Below, one piece after another: positions 62,553-64,000 of a stretch of DNA of 64,000 nt. How positions within the stretch are numbered: position 1 is the stretch's first letter; each line of letters opens with the position of its first letter. The DNA is taken from contig NZ_CP085340.1 of the NCBI RefSeq assembly GCF_020618475.1, forward strand, positions 310,001-374,000, read 5' to 3'. The position numbers were made by a program, and so were the translations under genes. This DNA is from Haladaptatus halobius (GTDB taxonomy: Archaea; Halobacteriota; Halobacteria; Halobacteriales; Haladaptataceae). The notes beneath the pieces were generated by a model. The model saw only the letters and a list, made by a program, of their open reading frames with translations. It was not told where the DNA came from and ran no database searches.

Positions 62553-64000
62553 TCACTCCCGGGGATAGGTGTTGATCCACGGGCGCTCACGCTCAACGGC
62601 GGCGCTGGCAGCGAACACGTCGTCATCGGCATAGCGTCGACCAACGATTTGCATCCCGACGGGGAGACCGTCATCAGTCAACCCCGCCGGAACACTGGCA
62701 GCTGGATGGCCGGTCCAGTTGAACGGCCACGTCAACCCAAGTTCCCAGTCGGTCCCCCGGTCAGTATGGAGCTCCATCCCCTGAGTAGCGAGTGTCGGCG
62801 TTACTAGGAGGTCGTACTCTGCCAAGAGTCCCTGAATAGCGTCGAATAGCTCCGTTCGGGGGATTCCTGTGGCAGCCACGTCGTTGATAGTTTTCCGGTC
62901 GCCGCGCTCCAGCAGATCGAGCAGACTCTCCGATATCTGGTCAGGATTCTCGCGAATGTCCAGGCCAAACGATCGGGCGAGCGTTTCAGCGAGTCCGACA
63001 AACTCCACCGAGAGGGTAGTCTCGATCATGTTCGCAAGTTCGTCCATCGAGTAGCCGTGATCGATGGTCACGGGCTCAACGGTCGCGCCGGCGTCAGCCA
63101 GCGCGGTCGCCGCGTCCGAGACGATGGTCTCGATTTCGGCTTCGACCGGGAACACGTCCAAATCGGGACTGTAGCCCACCCGGAGATCGTCGACGGACCG
63201 CTCGACTGCTCCTCGGAAGTCGATCCCCGGATCGGGAATCGACGAGGGATCGTTCGGATGCTGGCCAACCAGCATCTCCATCAGCAGGGCGGCGTCCTCG
63301 ACGGTGCGGGTCAGCGGACCCTGCACGGAGTGGTGGGTTTTCAGACCGAAGGCGGTGGGCCGCGAATCGACGGGAATGAGTCCGAACGAGGGCTTGTGGC
63401 CGAATACACCACACATGGCGGCGGGAACGCGAATCGACCCGGCCGAGTCGCTACCGGTGGCGACCGACGCCATGCCAGCAGCGACGGCGGCGGCGCTGCC
63501 TCCCGAGGAACCCCCAGCGTTATACTCGAGATCGAACGGCGTCGCGGTCGCGCCCACATACTCGTTGTCGGTCGCCCCCTTATGGCCAAATTCGGGCACA
63601 TTCGTCTTCCCGAGGACAATCGCACCTGCGTCCTCTAAGCGCTGGACGTCCACGGTCGTGCGTTCGGCGACGTAGCTTAGGTCGCCGATCAGCTTCGAGC
63701 CGAACGAATGGGGAACGCCCTCCTTGAAGTATCGCAGGTCCTTCAGTGCGATCGGCACACCGTGAAGCGGACCGAGATCTTCGTCCGCCTCGACGGCGCG
63801 GTCGGCTTCTTCGGCAGCCTTGCGGGCTTGGTGCTCGATCACGGTTACATAGGCATTGATCGCTTTGTCGTGGGTCTCGATCCGACTGAGGTAGCTGTCG
63901 ACGACATCGACGGGCGACACCGTACCCTTGCGAATCCGCACCGCGAGGTCAGTCAACGATATAAACGGATCGACGTCCTGATTGCCGGATCTGTCCGTCG
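62553..64000 (-). CDS. Amidase signature family enzyme (5' partial)
   Basis: The frame is open to the right window edge. LHGVPIALKDLRYFKEG holds the catalytic Lys and YNAGGSSGGSAAAVAAGMASVATGSDSAGSIRVPAAMCGVFGHKPSFG the amidase signature with cis-Ser and Ser nucleophile. The rest follows to HPAASVPAGLTDDGLPVGMQIVG, the conserved C-terminal box. Related to GatA but standing alone, so probably a general amide hydrolase. The substrate cannot be read from sequence. Confidence 0.88.
   Translation of the reverse strand, partial: TDRSGNQDVDPFISLTDLAVRIRKGTVSPVDVVDSYLSRIETHDKAINAYVTVIEHQARKAAEEADRAVEADEDLGPLHGVPIALKDLRYFKEGVPHSFGSKLIGDLSYVAERTTVDVQRLEDAGAIVLGKTNVPEFGHKGATDNEYVGATATPFDLEYNAGGSSGGSAAAVAAGMASVATGSDSAGSIRVPAAMCGVFGHKPSFGLIPVDSRPTAFGLKTHHSVQGPLTRTVEDAALLMEMLVGQHPNDPSSIPDPGIDFRGAVERSVDDLRVGYSPDLDVFPVEAEIETIVSDAATALADAGATVEPVTIDHGYSMDELANMIETTLSVEFVGLAETLARSFGLDIRENPDQISESLLDLLERGDRKTINDVAATGIPRTELFDAIQGLLAEYDLLVTPTLATQGMELHTDRGTDWELGLTWPFNWTGHPAASVPAGLTDDGLPVGMQIVGRRYADDDVFAASAAVERERPWINTYPRE

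Noticed and set aside
1..64000. CRISPR arrays, tRNA or rRNA genes
   Set aside because: No regularly spaced repeats of 25-40 bases, no tRNA cloverleaf with GGTTCGAATCC-type arm and no rRNA core sequences were found by eye.

Overview
The window is haloarchaeal (class Halobacteria). Predicted proteins are strongly acidic. Many belong to families found mainly in Halobacteria: a HalOD1 output domain, HTH-10 bacterio-opsin-activator regulators, DUF7344-like winged helices, amphi-Trp/DUF1508 and small zinc-ribbon proteins. Orc1/Cdc6 with ORB-like repeats and ParA indicate a megaplasmid or secondary replicon rather than a chromosome core. Both edge genes, an esterase on the left and an amidase on the right, are cut by the window.

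Layout. (1) 0-10 kb: a secreted-type esterase; an AT-rich island with a 44-aa peptide gene, a CHAT (caspase-fold) protease, a HalOD1-DUF7504-like protein and a divergent DUF7344-like winged helix; then a MATE exporter, a broken acetyltransferase and small regulators. (2) 10-16 kb: ParA and its partner, Orc1/Cdc6, a candidate replication origin, and the decayed 3' part of a conjugative coupling ATPase. (3) 16-22 kb: SIMPL, decayed GNAT genes, DUF2267, UspA, and phosphomevalonate decarboxylase behind an HTH regulator. (4) 22-48.6 kb: a near-complete cobalamin module. One tightly overlapping operon runs cbiT-cbiL-cbiF-cbiG-cbiH-cbiH2-ferredoxin-unknown-cbiX-DUF3209-propeller. A divergent pair follows: chlID-cbtB-cbtA-ferredoxin on the minus strand and cobN-cbiC-cbiE on the plus strand. 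Then come a CbiX-like gene, cobA, cobT-cbiA and a BtuF-type binding protein. thiC sits inside the module. (5) 48.6-64 kb: accessory and decaying DNA with a broken transposase, azlCD with an HTH-10 regulator, enoyl-CoA hydratase, a DoxX/BNR-propeller/CPBP-fragment operon facing an HxlR regulator, several gene fragments, small zinc proteins, a truncated site-2 protease, SHOCT and Met-rich proteins, and an amidase.

How the genes work together. CobA makes precorrin-2 from uroporphyrinogen III. CbiX, or CobN with ChlID, inserts cobalt. CbiL, H, F, G, T, E and C rearrange and methylate the ring, CbiA amidates it, and CobT activates the lower ligand. CbtAB probably imports cobalt and BtuF binds external cobalamin. 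CbiD, CbiJ/CobK, CbiP, CbiB, CobS and CobY are not in the window, so some steps are encoded elsewhere or by the unassigned operon members. Shared sequence elements upstream of cbiT, cobA and the CbiX-like gene suggest co-regulation.

The most novel-looking item is the CHAT protease locus at 2.8-6.8 kb. Also notable are a LAGLIDADG-like protein built into the cobalamin operon and four nearly intact genes each carrying an in-frame TAG.
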